Source: Bufo bufo (Eukaryota > Chordata > Amphibia > Anura > Bufonidae). From it: 64,000 nucleotides of DNA. Position numbers and translations under genes: made by a program. Below, piece by piece: positions 32,547 through 43,400 of the stretch (positions within the stretch are counted from its first letter, which is position 1; each line of letters starts with the position of its first letter). A model generated the notes under the pieces. The model was not told where the DNA came from. It worked only from the letters and a program-made list of their open reading frames with translations, and made no database searches. The stretch spans positions 105,808,644 to 105,872,643 of the forward strand of contig NC_053391.1 of NCBI RefSeq assembly GCF_905171765.1. Direction: 5' to 3'.

Positions 32547-33282
32547 TTAAAGGGTTTCTACCACTTCGTTTGGACATATTTAGCTGTCAGACACTAGCGA
32601 TCCGCTAGTGTCTGCTCTACCAAACATTGCTATTATAATAGCTTTTTGTGAAGCCATTTCCATAAAAAATGAACTTTTATCGATATGCTAATGAGCCTCT
32701 AGGTGCTATGCGGGCGTCTTTTCAGCACCTAGAGGCTCGGTGTACCTTCACAAAATGCCGCCCAGCGCGTCCCTCCAGCCCGCCCATCTCCTCTGGAATG
32801 CGATCCTCCCTCTGAGTCAGCGGACGAATTCTCGCGCATGCGCCGTGCGCGTCTATCTTCGGCGCAGGCGCAGTTAATGTCTGACCGCTTTCTGCACAGA
32901 CATCTCCACTGCGCCGATGACGTCATAGTGCTCCGAGGAACAGGCGCAGTGGAGATGTCGCCTGCGCCGAAGACAGACGCGCACGGCGCATGCGCGAGAA
33001 TTCGTCCGCTGGCTCACAGGGAGGATTGCATTCCAGAGGAGATGGGCGGGCTGGAGGGACGCGCTGGGCGGCATTTTGTGAAGGTACACCGAGCCTCTAG
33101 GTGCTGAAAAGACGCCCGCATAGCACCTAGAGGCTCATTAGCATATCGATAAAAGTTCGTTTTTTATGTAAATGGCTGCACAAAAAGCTATTATAATAGC
33201 AATGTTTGGTAGAGCAGACACTAGCGGATCGCTAGTGTCTGACAGCTAAATATGTCCAAACGAAGTGGTAGAAACCCTTTAA
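32547..33282. mobile_element. T2/Kolobok-type MITE inside Tc1 terminal repeat
   Basis: Begins TTAAAGGGTTTCTACCACTT; ends with its complement; TTAA at both ends. It is almost a perfect palindrome, with arms of about 340 bp (CGTTTGGACATATTTAGCTG, CTAGCGATCCGCTAGTGTCT, GCACCTAGAGGCTCGGTGTA all mirrored) around a GC-rich centre near 32915. No coding. Confidence 0.88.
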
Positions 33283-33492
33283 ACAAAATTAGGCAGGTGC
33301 ATAAATTTGGGCACTGTTGTCATTTTATTGATTCCAAAACCTTTAGAACTAATTATTGGAACTCAAATTGGCTTGGTAAGCTCAGTGACCCCTGACCTAC
33401 ATACACAGGTGAATCCAATTATAAGAAAGAGTATTTAAGGGGGTCAATTGTAAGTTTCCCTCCTCTTTTAATTTTCTCTGAAGAGTAGCAAC

Positions 33493-34492
33493 ATGGGGGT
33501 CTCAAATGACCTGAAGACAAAGATTGTTCACCATCATGGTTTAGGGGAAGGATACAGAAAGTTGTCAGAGATTTCAGCTGTCTGTTTCCACAGTTAGGAA
33601 CATATTGAGGAAATGGAAGACCACAGGCTCAGTTCAAGTTAAGGCTCGAAGTGGCAGACCAAGAAAAATCTCGGATAGACAGAAGCGACGAATGGTGAGA
33701 ACAGTTAGAGTCAACCCACAGACCAGCACCAAATACCTACAACATCATCTTGCTGCAGATGGAGTCACTGTGCATCGTTCAACCATTCGGCGCACTTTAC
33801 ACAAGGAGATGCTGTATGCGAGAGTGATGCCAAGGAAGCCTTTTCTCCGCCCACAGCACAAAAAGTGCTGCTTGCGGTGGGCTAAAGCACATTTGGACAA
33901 GCCAGCTTCATTTTGGAATAAGGTGCTGTGGACTGATGAAACTAAAATTGAGTTATTTGGCCATAACAAGGGGCGTTATGCATGGAGGAAAAAGAACACA
34001 GCATTCCAAGAAAAACACCTGCTACCTACAGTAAAATATGGTGGTGGTTCCATCATGCTGTGGGGCTGTGTGGCCAGTGCAGGGACTGGGAATCTTGTCA
34101 AAGTTGAGGGACGCATGGATTCCACTCAGTATCAGCAGATTCTGGAGACCAATGTCCAGGAATCAGTGACAAAGCTGAAGCTGCGCCGGGGCTGGATCTT
34201 TCAACAAGACAACGACCCTAAACACTGCTCAAAATCCACTAAGGGATTTATGCAGAGGAACAAGTACAACATTCTGGAATGGCCATCTCAGTCCCCAGAC
34301 CTGAATATAATAGAAAATCTGTGGTGTGACTTTGTCCATGCTCGAAAGCTATCAAACCTGAATGAACTAAAGATGTTTTGTAAAGAGGAATGGTCCAAAA
34401 TACCTTCAACCAGAATCCAGACTCTCATTGGAACCTGCAGGAAGCGTTTAGAGGCTGTACTTTCTGCAAAAGGAGGATCTACTAAATATTGA
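33493..34492 (+). pseudogene. Tc1-like transposase, single frameshift near N terminus
   Basis: The ATG at 33493 opens MGVSNDLKTKIVHHHG, the usual N-terminal helix-turn-helix start. A net +1 shift near 33575-33590 breaks the frame, which then continues without stop to 34492. The bipartite DNA-binding region contains SGRPRKISDRQKRRMVRTVR. The catalytic triad is intact: WTDETKIE (Asp), QQDNDPKHCSKS (Asp) and SPDLNIIENLW (Glu), a DD34E arrangement. TGA stop at 34490-34492. Apart from the one shift the protein looks full length (about 330 residues), so loss was recent or is a sequencing error. Confidence 0.9.
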
Positions 34493-34722
34493 TTTTATTT
34501 CTTTTTTGTGGTGCCCAAATTTATGCACCTGCCTAATTTTGTTTAAACAATTGTAGCACACTTTCTGTAAATCCAATAAACTTCATTTCACTTCTCAAAT
34601 ATCACTGTGTGTGTCTCCTATATGATATATTTAACTGACATTTTTTATCGTAACAACCAACGATTTATACAGGAAAATCATGACGATTAACAAGGTTGCC
34701 CAAACTTTCGCATCCCACTGTA

Positions 34723-35690
34723 TATATTGCCCATCCTGTATTGCCAATAGAGGATTCCCCCCGCAAAACAGACAAGAATAGGACAGGTTCTATATTCTTG
34801 GTGGGGCCAGGGAACAGACATTCAGATGCAGGCAGCACATGGTGTTGTCCACTGAAATGAATGGGTCCTCAAAAAACGGGGATCAGATGCAGACCAAAAA
34901 TATGGTCATGTGAATGCACTAAGGCTAAATTCACATGGAGTTTTTTGGATGAGGATTTGAAGCAGACCTGCCTACAGGATTTTCAGCCAAAGTCAGAATT
35001 GGATTGGAAAGGAATTAGAAATATAAAGGAAGGATTTATACTTCTCCTTCCTGCTGCATCCACTTCTGGCTTTGGCTGAAAATCAGCTGTGTTTTGCCCT
35101 GGTATGTCAGCATTTAGCCTTACAGCTTCTCACAACTTTCCTATGATCTAACTCTAAGTGTCCAGGCCTCATAATTACTGCTTATGTCAACGTTCCAGTC
35201 TCCATTCCCTGTGTCTTTATCACCTGTTTGTTTTCTCTGATTATTCAGCTTGTATTCAGCTGTTCTTTGATTAGTCCCTGATTAAGGGAAATACAGCCCC
35301 TCCTCTATTGTTCACACCTAGAAGTGTAAATGTAAGGCTTTAGTTCTTCTGAGACATTGGTCTTCATCCAAAATGGAAAGTGCACAAAATCTAATTATAC
35401 CAGAATTGTAACAAATGAAATATTCACTGCAAACAATGTCTCTGCTTCCCACAACTATTAACCCTATTTTCCTGCACTACCTAAAACGCCCTAAAACCCC
35501 TGCACCCAGCAAGGAACTTCTTATCTCTCCTTCCATCTGACCTCCTGCTCAGATCTGTACCTTAACATAAAACCTTTCTCTCTAGAGGAAATTTTTAAAA
35601 TGAAAGAGACAGGAAAACCTGGGAATTTAAAATGAGCCACTGTTTAACATAATTCTCACCTCCCTCAGTTCCACTCCCAACCCTTAGAAT
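34723..35690 (+). other. Intergenic, two Harbinger-like MITE scraps
   Basis: About 34760-34920 ends GGTCATGTGAATGCACTAA (MITE end). About 34924-35118 is bounded by GGCTAAATTCACATGG and the complement of GGCTAAATGCTGACATACC. Past 35130 nothing is recognised. Confidence 0.45.
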
Positions 35691-36662
35691 TAGATACACG
35701 GCTCAGCAGACAGTATCACACATGATAGAATTAGATACATAATTCAGCAGGCAGCATCACACATTATAGGATTAGATACCCAGCTCAGCAGACAATACCA
35801 CATGATATGATTAGATACACAGCCTAGCAGGCAGTATCACACATAATAGGATTAGATACACAGCTCAGCAGACAATATCACACATGATATGATTAGATAC
35901 ACAGCTCAGCAGACAGTATCACATATGATAGGATTAGATACGCAGTTCAGCAGTGTCACACAGGATAGGATTATATACATAGCTCAGCAGACAGTATCAC
36001 ACGTGATAGAATTAGATGCACGGATCAGCAGGTAGTATCAAACATGATAGAATTAGATACACAGCTCTGCAGACAGTATCACACAGGTCAGGATTAGATA
36101 CACAGCTCAGCAGACACTATCACACAGAATAGGATTAGATACGGAGCTCAGTAGACAGTGTCACACAATATAGGATTAGATACACAGCTCAGCAAGCAGT
36201 ATCACACATTATAGGATTAGTTACACAGCTCATCAGACAGTATCACACATGATATGATTATATGCACGGATCTGCAGACAGTATCACACATGATATGATT
36301 AGATACCCAGCTCAGCAGGCAGTATCACACATGATAGGATTAGATGCACAGCTCGGCAGGCAGTATCACACATGATAGGATTATATACATGGCTGAGCAG
36401 ACAGTATCACACATGATAGAATTAGATACACAGCTCAGCAGACAGTATAACACATGATAGGATTAGATACAGGGTTGAGCAGACAGTTTTACACATGATA
36501 GAATTAGATGCACAGCTCAGCAGACAGTATCATACATGATAGAATCAGATACCCAGTTCAGTAGACAGTATCACACATGATATGATTAGATACACAGCTC
36601 AGCAGGCAGTATCACACATAATAGGATTTGATACGCAGCTCAGCAGACAGTATCACACATAA
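35690..36662 (-). repeat. ~41-bp minisatellite, minus orientation
   Basis: About two dozen units of AGGATTAGATACACAGCTCA with GCAGACAGTATCACACATGA, which is the reverse complement of the array at 31425-31915. Units vary by a few bases each. Confidence 0.88.
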
Positions 36663-38569
36663 TGTTTGGATTTAGTGTTCCTTTATTCTCATGTGTTTGA
36701 CTTTCGCACACTTAACATTTTCAGCTGGGTCTGCCGATAAATATCTCATATCTGAGGCAAGCTTCTCTGTTCTATAAACAGAAGAAAAAGCAGCTTGAGC
36801 AATAAGCTAAACGTGGAGCACTCACCACCCAGTGGTTGTGATGCGTATTACAGTCATTTAGAGTTTAGTTACAGTCTAGCGATATTATGTTGTTTTGCTT
36901 TCAGGACAAAATTTATACCACTTCCAGTTTGGAGATTAGATAAGACTGGACACATCTGTAGCAGCACTAACAAATCTGTGTATTAAGTCTCTATGGTGTT
37001 GGTGCCCGCAGTGTTGGCTTGAGAAAGACCAGTTAGGTTGAAAGGTCGCCATTTTTTGGTGAATAAACCAGCATGGATTGAGGACCTGGGAGTGCAGCAG
37101 TTTTATTTGATTCATTCTCTATTCTTGTCCATATCGCACATGAACATTTTCTATGGTTATCCAGTACCAGTGTGCCACCATTTCATTGCTATTTTACCAG
37201 TCGTGCTTGATACCCTGTGTCTTGGTTTGGATTTCCTTCCTGTTAGTGTGCAGAAGATTCCCCGGCCATTATGCAGAATCCCAGGAGGAGTGAATGGAGG
37301 ATGGGAGTAGTGGTTTTGGCTCCCCGGGGCCGTGCAGGGACTGGAGGGTGCATCTTTTCTTCCCTCGGGACACGCCCTGGCATTTGGCTCCTGCCTGGTA
37401 TTGGTTGGGGTGCCCTTCACGTTGGATAATTTGCTAGGTGCAAGGCAGGACCGACAGATATTGGAGACAATGATCAGACTCATTAGTTGCAATAAATAAA
37501 GTCTCTCTCTTTACGAAGTTGATGATAGGGGTAGTATTACAAATAGCAGCAAGGCACAGTTCCACAGTATACCACAATGCAATAGTCTCTCAATATCAGA
37601 GCATGTACAGGAACAATGGTGGTGGTTATAATACTCCCCTCTCTCTCTAAAGAACACTTTGCAGTCTCTCAGCAGAACCACATGCAATAAGTTTCTTATT
37701 AAGTTCTTCTGCAGTTCCTAGAATTAGGGGTGCAGAACTGAGACAGCGGTGGCCAATCCATCTGAAAGCCTTTCTGCTTAAAGAAGCACTTGTTTTTTTA
37801 ATTTTTTATTTTACATATATTACTAACTACCAATATTCTAGCAGAGTAATTTGTTTCACCCTTAATCAGGTAAGATTCATTAGGAAAACCATATTGGAGG
37901 GGAGAAGGAATCACGATGGCTGCCAACCCACAAATTACACAACAAATAAAACAGGTATACACAAGGCATACACAAGAGCCTGTCTTATTCTTTATTAATG
38001 GCTTATCCTGAACAATATAGGCAAAGAAAAAAAATCAAGGAGTGCTTCTTCACACAAGGTTCACAACACTTTGCTGTATGAAGCTTAAATAGCCTCCTTA
38101 GATGTCTGGTCTTTTTCTTTTCAGGGGTACCTGGACGTAAGGTTGCTTCCATGGTAATTGTAGGCTTATAGACTTGGATTCTCTGAACTTGTGCTTAGCT
38201 GTGCAGGAGCTGTAACAGACACATCTTCTCCCTTGAGACACATGTTCTCCCTTGCATTGCTCAGACTAGACTCCTCTTAACACTAACTTGTCAGGTGGCA
38301 GACCTGGTCCATCCTCTGACAACCTAACACAGTTTGGCAAGTTGTTAACCATTTTTTGTCCATATTGTGCCATTAAGTGCATATACATAACAAATTACAA
38401 CATTTAACTAACAAAAATAGCATTAACTTTGTTAATAGTAGTTAACCCTTTGCAGTAGTCCTTTCTAGGGCACTGCAGTTACAGCTCTCCATCTACTATG
38501 CAAAAGAAGGTACTTAATTGGGTCATGGTAGATTTTCTTAATTTTGCCTTCCTTCCCTTTAAAAAATAC
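36663..38569 (+). other. Intergenic, no feature assigned
   Basis: About 1.9 kb without a recognised gene or element. 37020-37110 (TTGAGAAAGACCAGTTAGGT, then GTGAATAAACCAGCATGG) reads like the tail of an interspersed repeat. No conserved open frame. Confidence 0.45.
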
Positions 38570-38572
38570 TTA

Positions 38573-38785
38573 GGCTACTTTCACATCTGCAGCATGTAAT
38601 TCGGTAGGCTGTTCCGGAAGAGAACAGCCTGCCGGAATTCTCCAGATCCGACACTGCCGGATGTAACTGTGTTGGCCCCCTTAAGTATAATGTGGTCCAG
38701 AGGAGATCTGGTTGCATTCCAGCAAAAATGCCAAGAATCGGCCGGACACCAACCTCTGCCAGAACTGGCAGCTGGGAAAGTAGCT
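38573..38785. mobile_element. Harbinger-like MITE
   Basis: Left end GGCTACTTTCACATCTGC; right end GGGAAAGTAGCT is a decayed complement. TTA on both sides (38570-38572, 38786-38788). Inner palindrome GGCTGTTCCGGAAGAGAACAGCC. Confidence 0.6.
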
Positions 38786-38788
38786 TTA

Positions 38789-39115
38789 GGGTCTATTCAC
38801 ACGACCGTAGTGTACTGCGGATCCGCAAATTGCGGATCCACAATACACCCGGCCGGCACCCCTCATTGAACTGCTTATTCTTGTCCGCAATTGCGGACAA
38901 GAATAGGACATGTTCTATTTTTTTGCGGAGCCGCAGCCTGGAAGTTCAGGGCTGAAGCCTGGAAGTTCAGGGCCGCGTTCCGGAAATGCGTATGCGGAGA
39001 GCACATAATGTGCTCTCGGCATCTCCTCCGGCCCCATAGAGAATGAATAGGTCCGCACCCGTTCCCGATATTGCGGAATGGATACGGACCCATTTGCGAA
39101 CGTGTGAATGGACCC
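38789..39115. mobile_element. Harbinger-like MITE, abutting the previous one
   Basis: Ends GGGTCTATTCACACGACCG and CGAACGTGTGAATGGACCC are inverted. TTA flanks (38786-38788 shared with the left neighbour, 39116-39118). Interior contains GCGGATCCGCAAATTGCGGA. Confidence 0.72.
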
Positions 39116-39118
39116 TTA

Positions 39119-39694
39119 CGCTGCAGTATTCAAGGACTTTTTTCCATCTTTGTGACAAGCAGAGCCAGATGCCATTTCTCGTCTCTGTACATGCAGGATT
39201 CCAGTGTAAAGATGATGATGAGCAGGTTACAGGATAATGGCAATAAGTAATGCACAAAAAAACTTGCAGCAAATTCAACTTTACTGTACACATTTACATG
39301 TTGTTTTTCTACACCGGAGAGCATGGCAGATTTAAAAGGTTTTATCCAACATATTAACAGGTACATGCTTAACGGTTGCAGCACTCAATGTAGGGGTACA
39401 TTACTTGTGGCGGTTTCACTCTCTTAAAAGCACAGTCATTGTAGCCATAAACACTATAGTTCTAAGGGGCAATGATCCAGGGGCAATATAATAGGCCTCC
39501 TGGCCTAAAGTGGCTTAGCTCAAAGTCTCCTCTCTCCTTGAGCTTGTCACATTTGTCTGGGCATCTATCCTTACACTGCTCCAGTGTTACCAAGGGCTAA
39601 TGCACAGACTAGGGTGTCCAGCAGCCTCTCCATGGCATGGGACAACTGCCACTGCAGACCATCTCCATCACGTGACTTCCTCTCTTTCCATGCA
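39119..39694 (+). other. Intergenic, nothing recognised
   Basis: Sequence between the MITE pair and the BEL/Pao element, no feature seen. It ends in the target duplication ATGCA (39690-39694). Confidence 0.5.
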
Positions 39695-40367
39695 TGTCCT
39701 GTTCCCCTTATTGTGAAGAATAATTCGACAGGTAGTTTACTCGCCCTTCAATCACCACACTGTTAAAGTTCCGGTAACTTGTTTAATGTGTATGATCAAA
39801 AGAAGGTAAAACTGTGAATACAGACAAAGCATAGTATCAGACCATACATGCAATGCAGGAGTGTGGATTATTACAATAACGCATACATCAAAGAACAGTG
39901 ATGCATAAGAATACACTATGGAGCATCTGACATAAAATGCGTCTGCAGATGAGAGAACTATAGCATCATGGCAACTACACAGATCTAGGAGCATGTGACA
40001 GGAATCTACTAACATAGATTAGCTAATACCTAACTATAAAGCTCTAACATAATGCATGTATACAACAAAATATGCATCCTACACTGCAGATATAAGTAAA
40101 TGATAAGGTTTGACATACCAACGATGCTTGGATGGCGTGGATGAAGGATAGATGCATGTGGATGCAACAGTACAGTGTGAATCTAGGAAATATGGCTGCT
40201 GGAATAAAGAACAACCTGCTTCCTGATCACAGAGAGTCTACTTCCTGCAGTATCACATGACCTCAGGACAGAACAGAAAAGAACAAAGCAGTCTTAAAGG
40301 TGTCCACTAGGGGGAGCAGAATTCAGCAATGTAGATTAACATAATCTGGCTGTGGACAGACAGCACA
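39695..40367 (-). repeat. 3' LTR of BEL/Pao element
   Basis: Plus strand runs TGTCCTGTTCCCC to GACAGACAGCACA, giving TG...CA ends on either strand. Same length as the right LTR; visible differences are at about 40244, 40255 and 40284. Confidence 0.93.
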
Positions 40368-40381
40368 CTCCCCGCCTGGTA
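40368..40381 (-). other. Polypurine tract of BEL/Pao element
   Basis: Minus strand reads AGGCGGGGAG immediately upstream of the 3' LTR start TGTGCTGTC. Confidence 0.7.
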
Positions 40382-40419
40382 TCTGTTAGAGATACCACAA
40401 TTTACCAGACCACCGAAAG

Positions 40420-43400
40420 TTACTCTGAAGGAGATAAGAGCAAGACAAGTTCTGTTACTGGTCTAATGAACAAAGCTGAACTTCCTTCTGTGTTTACTCT
40501 CACCTCTACCTTACGGACCCTACCATCATCGTGAGGGAAGGTCTTTGTCACTCGACCCATAGGCCACTTAATCTGCTTGGTTTGGTGGTTTTTCAGAAGC
40601 ACGATGTCACCCTGCTGAACATTAGGCCTGTCTGCCTGCCACTTCTTTCGTTCCTGGAGAGTAGCCAAATACTGTTTGTACCATTTGTGCCAAAAGTCTT
40701 TAGCCAGGCTTTGGACCTGTCTCCACTGTCGTTTGTAGAGGTCTTTACTATCAAATGTTTCGGACAACACTGGATAAGGTGCAATCTTTTGAGTTATTAA
40801 GGTTGCTGGAGTAAGGATTTGTGGATCTTCAGGATCTGTTGAGACTGGTATCAACGGTCTTGAGTTTACAATAGCAGTCACTTCTGCCATCAAAGTAACT
40901 AGCACCTCATGAGTAAGCCTTGAAGGTTGTTGCAAAAACATGGAGTCTAGTATCCTCTTGGTGATTCCAATCATCCTTTCCCACACTCCTCCCATGTGGG
41001 AAGCGAAAGGGGGGTTAAAAATCCAAGATACTTCTTGCCTTGAAAGAAAACTCTCTACCTTTTCATCATTGAGGTTAGAGGAGATTTTGAGTTCATGGCA
41101 AGCACCTACGAAGTTCGTTCCTCTGTCTGATCTGATTGTTTTGACTGGGCCACGAATAGCAAAGAACCTTCTCAAGGCATTTATGAAACTTGAGGCATCC
41201 ATGGATTCTACAATCTCTATGTGGATGGCACGGATGCTGAGACAGGTGAAAAGAACTGCCCAACTCTTGCTGTTGGCTTCACCTCCACGGGTACGTCTGG
41301 AGCAAACCAACCAAGGACCAAATACATCCAGGCCGATGTGAGTGAATGGAGGATCTGTGCTAAGTCTGTCAGGTGGTAAGTCTGCCATTTTCTGTGTTTC
41401 ACAGGTCCTTCTGAGCTTCCGGCAAATAACACATTTGAAGATAAGACTGGAAACGTTCCGCTTAGCTCCCAAAATCCAATACCCCGCTGTACGAATAGCT
41501 CCTTCTGTAATGTGTCGTCCTTGGTGCTGTGACTGGATATGGTAGTGACGGGTTATGAGGGTGGCAATGTGGTGTCGACCTGGGATAATGACTGGGCTTT
41601 TCTCATCGTGCCCAAGATCTACATTGCGTAGACGTCCACCTACTCTTAGTAGCCCATCTACATCTATGAAGGGATCTAAAGCTCTAAGCGAACTGTCATT
41701 GGGGATACTCTTTTTCTCTTGAATACAGAGGATCTCTCTAGGAAATGTTTCTCCTTGCACATTTTGGAGGACGATTATTCTGGCTTTCTTGAGGAACTCA
41801 ATAAGATGCGGTCCTGTACAGAGATGCCAACCATTACAGTTTTCAGGATGTTTTTCTGCCTTTACCTTGTAAAGTTGTGTAATGTGGATGAGACGTGCGA
41901 CAGCTCGTGTCAAAGTATTCCAGCTAGAGAATCTGCAAAAACGTTCAGATCCAAGTCTCTTCTCTCTATATACAGTGCTTAATGTTGTCACCTCAGGACG
42001 GATGTCTGTATCAGTCGTTGGATCAACGAGGTCAAAGGCCTCAGTCTCAGTCTTTTCGGCTGGCGAATTTGAATGAAGTAGGAATGTTGGCCCTGTAAGC
42101 CACATTGAGTCTTGTAGATGTGCTGTTGATACTGATCTGGTGGCGAGATCTGCTGGGTTATCCTTTGTCGGCACGTAATGCCATTGCTTTGGGATTGAAC
42201 ATCTTCTTATCCTCTGAACACGATTACTGACGAATACATAAAATCTTCTTTCCTCGTTGTAAATGTAGCCCAGAACGATTTTACTATCAGTGAAATAGCT
42301 AACAGTGTCAATGTTCAAGTCAATTTCTGTGGTAATGAATTCCGCAATGTCCACAGCAAGGACCGCTGCGCTAAGCTCCAGCCGTGGGATCGTGAGTTCT
42401 GGCCGTGGAGTTAGTTTTGCCTTTCCTAAGACGAACCCAATGTGAGCTCCTCCTTGAGCATCAACAACCTTTAAGTAGGCTACTGCTGCTATTGCCTGGA
42501 CAGAGGCATCTGAGAATACACAGAGCTCTTTATACTGAGCATTAGAGCAGGAAATTGATACATAAGGTCTGGATACCTCAACGTGTCTCAACTTCTGTAG
42601 GGATTCTCTCCAATCTTCCCACTGCTGTTTCTTCTCTTCAGGTAGGGGTGCATCCCAATCTTGACTATCTGCAGTGAGATTACGAAGAAGACCTTTTCCT
42701 CTAATGGTGACTGGTGCAGCTATACCTAGAGGATCATATACACTGTTCACGGTAGAGAGGACTCCCCGACGAGTGAAAGGTCTTTTCTCTTGTGATACTT
42801 GGAATGTCAAAACATCTTTTTTGAGGTCCCAGCTAATGCCAAGGCTTCTCTGAATGGGTAATGCATCAGCACTAAAATCAAGATCCCTTAAGTCACTTGC
42901 CCGATCTTCTGAAGGGAAGGCCATCATGACTTCTCTGCTGTTTGATGCTAGCTTATGTAGGTGAAGGTTGGAACATGCCAGCATCTCTCTTGTTCTCTTC
43001 AATAGGTTGATGGCTTGTGTTGCAGTTGGCACAGATTTTAGTCCGTCATCAACATAAAAGTCTCTTTCTACAAATTCTCTTGCATCTGCACCAAACTGTC
43101 TTTCTCTTTCGTATGCTGCGAGTTTGAGGCCAAAAATGGCTACTGCTGGTGAGGGGCTGTTGCCAAAAATATGCACTTTCATCCGCCATTCGATGATGTC
43201 TTCTGCTGGGTTATTATCCTTATGCCAGAAGAATCTTAAAAAGTTCCTATCTTCAGGTCTAACCAGGAAACAATGAAACATTTGGCCAATGTCGGCCACA
43301 AAGGCAATAGCATCCTTTCGAAAGCGAAGTAATACTCCTAAGAGATTGTTGTTGAGGTCTGGACCCTTCAAAAGGATGTCGTTCAGGGATATCCCACCAC

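Larger units (their letters stand above)
32373..34720 (+). mobile_element. Tc1-type transposon with nested T2 MITE
   Basis: Ends CAGTGGGATGCGAAAGTTTG and its complement (CAAACTTTCGCATCCCACTG), flanked by TA duplications (32371-32372, 34721-34722). The terminal inverted repeats are about 210 bp. The left one is interrupted at TTAA by a 736-bp T2 MITE (32547-33282). With that removed, the element is about 1.6 kb, the usual Tc1 size, with one transposase gene on the plus strand. Confidence 0.93.

Noticed and set aside
32838..33107. Arg/Ala-rich open frames near 32,900
   Set aside because: Lie in the GC-rich centre of a palindromic MITE and mirror each other on the two strands.
31425..36662. Regular short repeats resembling a CRISPR array
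   Set aside because: Units are head-to-tail without unique spacers, diverged, and in a vertebrate genome; a minisatellite explains them.
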